Source: Desulfovibrio sp.
GTDB lineage: Bacteria; Desulfobacterota; Desulfovibrionia; Desulfovibrionales; Desulfovibrionaceae
NCBI GenBank assembly: GCA_031287575.1
Contig: JAITSV010000034.1
Span: 1-64,000 of the forward strand
Reading direction: 5' to 3'
DNA length: 64,000 bases
The notes beneath the pieces are model-generated. The model was not told the DNA's origin. It searched no databases and worked only from the letters and a program-made list of their open reading frames with translations. The translations under genes and the position numbers were made by a program. Positions within the stretch are counted from its first letter, which is position 1. Every line of letters starts with the position of its first letter. This document shows positions 61,822 through 64,000 of this stretch, piece after piece.

Positions 61822-64000
61822 ATGGCGGCACCATCCGGCATCGTGCGCTACCCCGGCCCGGGGTGCATCGTGGAATTCATGCAGGGCAACCGCCCCATAA
61901 CGGCCTGGGTGCTCGAAGAACAGGCAGGCAAGCTGCGCCTGCTGCTCGCCAACCGCCGCGAAACCAAGCTCACCACCAACCGCCTGCTGCCCTGGTCCGG
62001 CCCGGTCTACTCCGGCGACTACGGCCGCCAGCAGATCATCGACCTGCTGGAACTGCACCGCCAGCGCCGCGACGACCGCGAAACCGCGCTCGACCCGCTG
62101 GAACTCTGGACCCTGGCCCAGGGCGAGGTGGACCGCGCCTCGCTGGAATGGTTCGCGGAACTGCTGTGGGAAACGCCCGAAGTGGACGACCTGGCCGCCC
62201 TTGGCCGCGCCATGCTGGCCTGCAAGACCCACTTCAAGTTCCAGCCGCCCGACTTCGAGGTGTACACCGCCGAAAAGGTGGACGCCCGCCTGGCCGAACA
62301 GGAAGCCACCCGCCAGCGTGAAGCCCTGGTGGCCGCGGGCAACGAATTCGTGCGCATCCTGTGGGACGTGCACTCGCGCCGCCGCACCCTGCCGCCGGAA
62401 ACCTCGCCGGAACGCCCCGCCCCGGACATCGCCGAACAGCTGGCGGCGCTGGTCATGACCCGCCTGGCCGACCCGGACGACCACGACTCCGAGGCGGTCT
62501 GGAAACAGGTGACCAAGGGCCTGCCCGACGACCCGCACCTGGCCCTGCACCTGGCCAAAACCTGGGGTCTGGTGCCGGAACACCACAATTTCTGGATGGA
62601 CCGCGCGGGCTACGACCCCGGCAACGGCTGGGCGGCCAGCCACGCGGACGACATCGCCGCGCTGCGCGGGGCCGTGGAATCCGCCCGGCGCGACCCGCTG
62701 GCCACGCCGTTCATCTCCATAGATTCCGCCACCACCCGCGACATCGACGACGCCTTCCACATCGAGGCGCGCGGCGACGGGGGCTTTCGCCTGTGGCTGG
62801 CCCTGGCCTGCCCGGCCCTGGCCTGGCCCTACGGCAGCGAACTGGACAAGGCGGTGCTGCGCCGCGCCACCAGCATCTACCTGCCGGAAGCCACCCACCA
62901 CATGCTGCCCGATGAACTGGGCACCGGTTTCTTCAGCCTGCTGGCCGGGCAGGACCGCCCCGCGCTGATCCTGGCCATGGAAGTGGCCCCCGATGGCGAG
63001 CTGCAATCCTGCGTGCCCAGTGGCGCGTGGGTGAACCTGGCCGCCAACCTTACCTATGAAGCCTGCGAGGCCTGCCTTGCCGCCGTGGCCCCGCCGCAGG
63101 CCGCCCCGAACCCGGACGACGACCTGCTGGCGGCCATGCTGGCGGGCGATCCGGACGCGGGCGACGCTGCATCCGCCCCTACCGCCGCGCCCCTGCCCCT
63201 GCCGGACAACGCGGCGGCCCCCCACGCGGACCAACTGGCCGTGGCCGACAGGCTGGCCCGCGCCCTGCAATCCTCTCGTATCGGGCGCGGGGCGGTGATC
63301 ATCGAACGCGACGACCCCAAAGTGACCCTGTCCGGCGAAGGCTCCGCCACCATGGTGGACATCGCGGACCAGCCGGTCACGCCGCGCAGCCAGTCCATCG
63401 TGGCGGAGATGATGATCCTCGCCAACGCCGGGGTGGCCCGCTGGGCCGGGGAGAACCGCGTGGCCCTGCTGCACCGCACCCAGGACGTGGGCATTCCCCG
63501 CGAATACGCCGGGGTATGGCGCGCCCCGCACGAGGTGGCGCGGGTGGTCAAGGCCCTGGCCTCGTCGCTGCTGGAAACCTCGCCCCGGCCCCATGCGGGC
63601 ATCGGGGTGCCCGCGTACAGCCCGGTCACCTCACCGCTGCGCCGCTACCCCGACCTGATCAACGAAACCCAGGTGCTGCACGCGCTGGCCACCGGGCAGG
63701 GCCGCTGGACCCGCGAAGAACTGGACGCCATGCTGCCCCTGCTGAACGCCCGGCTGGATGCGGCGGGGCAGGTGCAGCGCTTTCGCCCCCGCTACTGGAA
63801 GCTGCTGCATTTTCGCCAGAAGGGCGACAAGACCTGGTGGCACGCCGTGGTCACGGAAGAAAACGACGCCTTCGTCACGGTCAGCCTGCCGCGCGAGCAG
63901 TTGTTCCTGCGCGGGCGGCGCTCCACCTTTGGCGACAAGGTGAACCCCGGCCAGCACTTCCGGGTGCGGGTGGGCAAGATCCATCCCCTGAACAACGAAA
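61822..64000 (+). CDS. RNB-domain ribonuclease (RNase II/R family), 3' end cut by the window
   Basis: Predicted exoribonuclease, at least 726 aa, open to the window end. An N-terminal region (VRYPGPGCIVEFMQGNRPIT, LLLANRRETKLTTNRLLPWS) is followed by the RNB core SIDSATTRDIDDAFHIEARG near residue 298 with the acidic cluster that binds Mg. NLAANLTYEA, QSIVAEMMILANAGVARWAG and YSPVTSPLRRYPDLINETQV are later RNB signatures. ATG 61822 starts the frame, with AAGCGGGAAAC upstream. The region after SIDSATT lacks the usual S1 motifs up to the window edge. It belongs to the RNB type found in deltaproteobacteria and cyanobacteria. Confidence 0.88.
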   Translation, partial: MAAPSGIVRYPGPGCIVEFMQGNRPITAWVLEEQAGKLRLLLANRRETKLTTNRLLPWSGPVYSGDYGRQQIIDLLELHRQRRDDRETALDPLELWTLAQGEVDRASLEWFAELLWETPEVDDLAALGRAMLACKTHFKFQPPDFEVYTAEKVDARLAEQEATRQREALVAAGNEFVRILWDVHSRRRTLPPETSPERPAPDIAEQLAALVMTRLADPDDHDSEAVWKQVTKGLPDDPHLALHLAKTWGLVPEHHNFWMDRAGYDPGNGWAASHADDIAALRGAVESARRDPLATPFISIDSATTRDIDDAFHIEARGDGGFRLWLALACPALAWPYGSELDKAVLRRATSIYLPEATHHMLPDELGTGFFSLLAGQDRPALILAMEVAPDGELQSCVPSGAWVNLAANLTYEACEACLAAVAPPQAAPNPDDDLLAAMLAGDPDAGDAASAPTAAPLPLPDNAAAPHADQLAVADRLARALQSSRIGRGAVIIERDDPKVTLSGEGSATMVDIADQPVTPRSQSIVAEMMILANAGVARWAGENRVALLHRTQDVGIPREYAGVWRAPHEVARVVKALASSLLETSPRPHAGIGVPAYSPVTSPLRRYPDLINETQVLHALATGQGRWTREELDAMLPLLNARLDAAGQVQRFRPRYWKLLHFRQKGDKTWWHAVVTEENDAFVTVSLPREQLFLRGRRSTFGDKVNPGQHFRVRVGKIHPLNNE

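Noticed and set aside
1..64000. tRNA, rRNA and insertion sequences
   Set aside because: No cloverleaf arms, rRNA-like stretches or transposase ORFs with a DDE motif were found by eye. A tRNA scan could still reveal a short one.

Overview
The window is GC-rich bacterial chromosome with short intergenic gaps, clear Shine-Dalgarno sites and many ATGA or TGATG start/stop overlaps. The gene set (surface-polysaccharide locus, a PurH with only the AICAR transformylase half, class II photolyase, GlnHPQ, a DUF4911-like protein) and the style of the intergenic repeats suggest a Desulfovibrio-type sulfate reducer (Desulfovibrionaceae, possibly Nitratidesulfovibrio). That assignment is inference. No rRNA, tRNA, CRISPR array, IS element or integrase was found.

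Region 1 (about 1-18113, + strand) is a surface-polysaccharide (O-antigen or capsule) locus. It encodes two hexapeptide acyltransferases, a Wzx-type flippase, an HpcH/HpaI-type aldolase, a sugar-nucleotide epimerase/dehydratase, a KdsB-like CMP-sugar synthetase, a PGDH-like dehydrogenase, an HAD phosphatase, a 672-aa surface-carbohydrate protein, two DegT-type aminotransferases, a CDP-hexose module (rfbF, rfbG and an RmlC-like cupin) and a family 2 glycosyltransferase. The gaps carry several copies of hairpin repeats that share a common loop module.

Region 2 (18300-26407, - strand) is a self-contained efflux cassette: NAD-binding SDR protein, MFS exporter, a 29-aa leader ORF, and the membrane fusion, RND pump and outer membrane lipoprotein subunits. 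No regulator gene is present, but strong palindromes lie upstream. It looks horizontally acquired.

Region 3 (27254-36221, + strand) holds a FUSC-type exporter, a SemiSWEET, a ZIP metal transporter, a metal P-type ATPase behind a doubled palindromic operator, glnHPQ, and mutY fused to a Nudix domain. Region 4 (36294-43075, - strand) holds a GtrA/GT-C fusion coupled to a polyprenyl-phosphate glycosyltransferase, and an ABC ATPase coupled to an APH-fold kinase-like protein. Region 5 (43507-49200, + strand) has a DksA-like zinc protein, a large glycosyltransferase, a flavoprotein, an M24 peptidase and a DUF4911-like protein. Region 6 (49394-54559, - strand) has class II photolyase, a double-receiver response regulator, holB and purA. 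Region 7 (54945-64000, mostly + strand) has mltF, a convergent small gene, purH, and an RNB-domain ribonuclease cut by the window end.

The most notable element lies between purH and the ribonuclease (58627-61739). It is an AT-rich three-gene operon with two ATGA overlaps, encoding an effector/C-terminal-domain protein with a nuclease-like motif, an 81-aa middle component, and a Rad50/SMC-like DUF2326 ATPase. This matches the layout of the ABC three-component (ABC-3C) biological-conflict systems and is a likely imported defence module.

A second theme is repeat DNA. It comprises a dispersed family of hairpins with a conserved loop module, 8-, 14- and 15-bp intergenic tandem repeats, and 9-bp-period in-frame minisatellites inside several unrelated genes.
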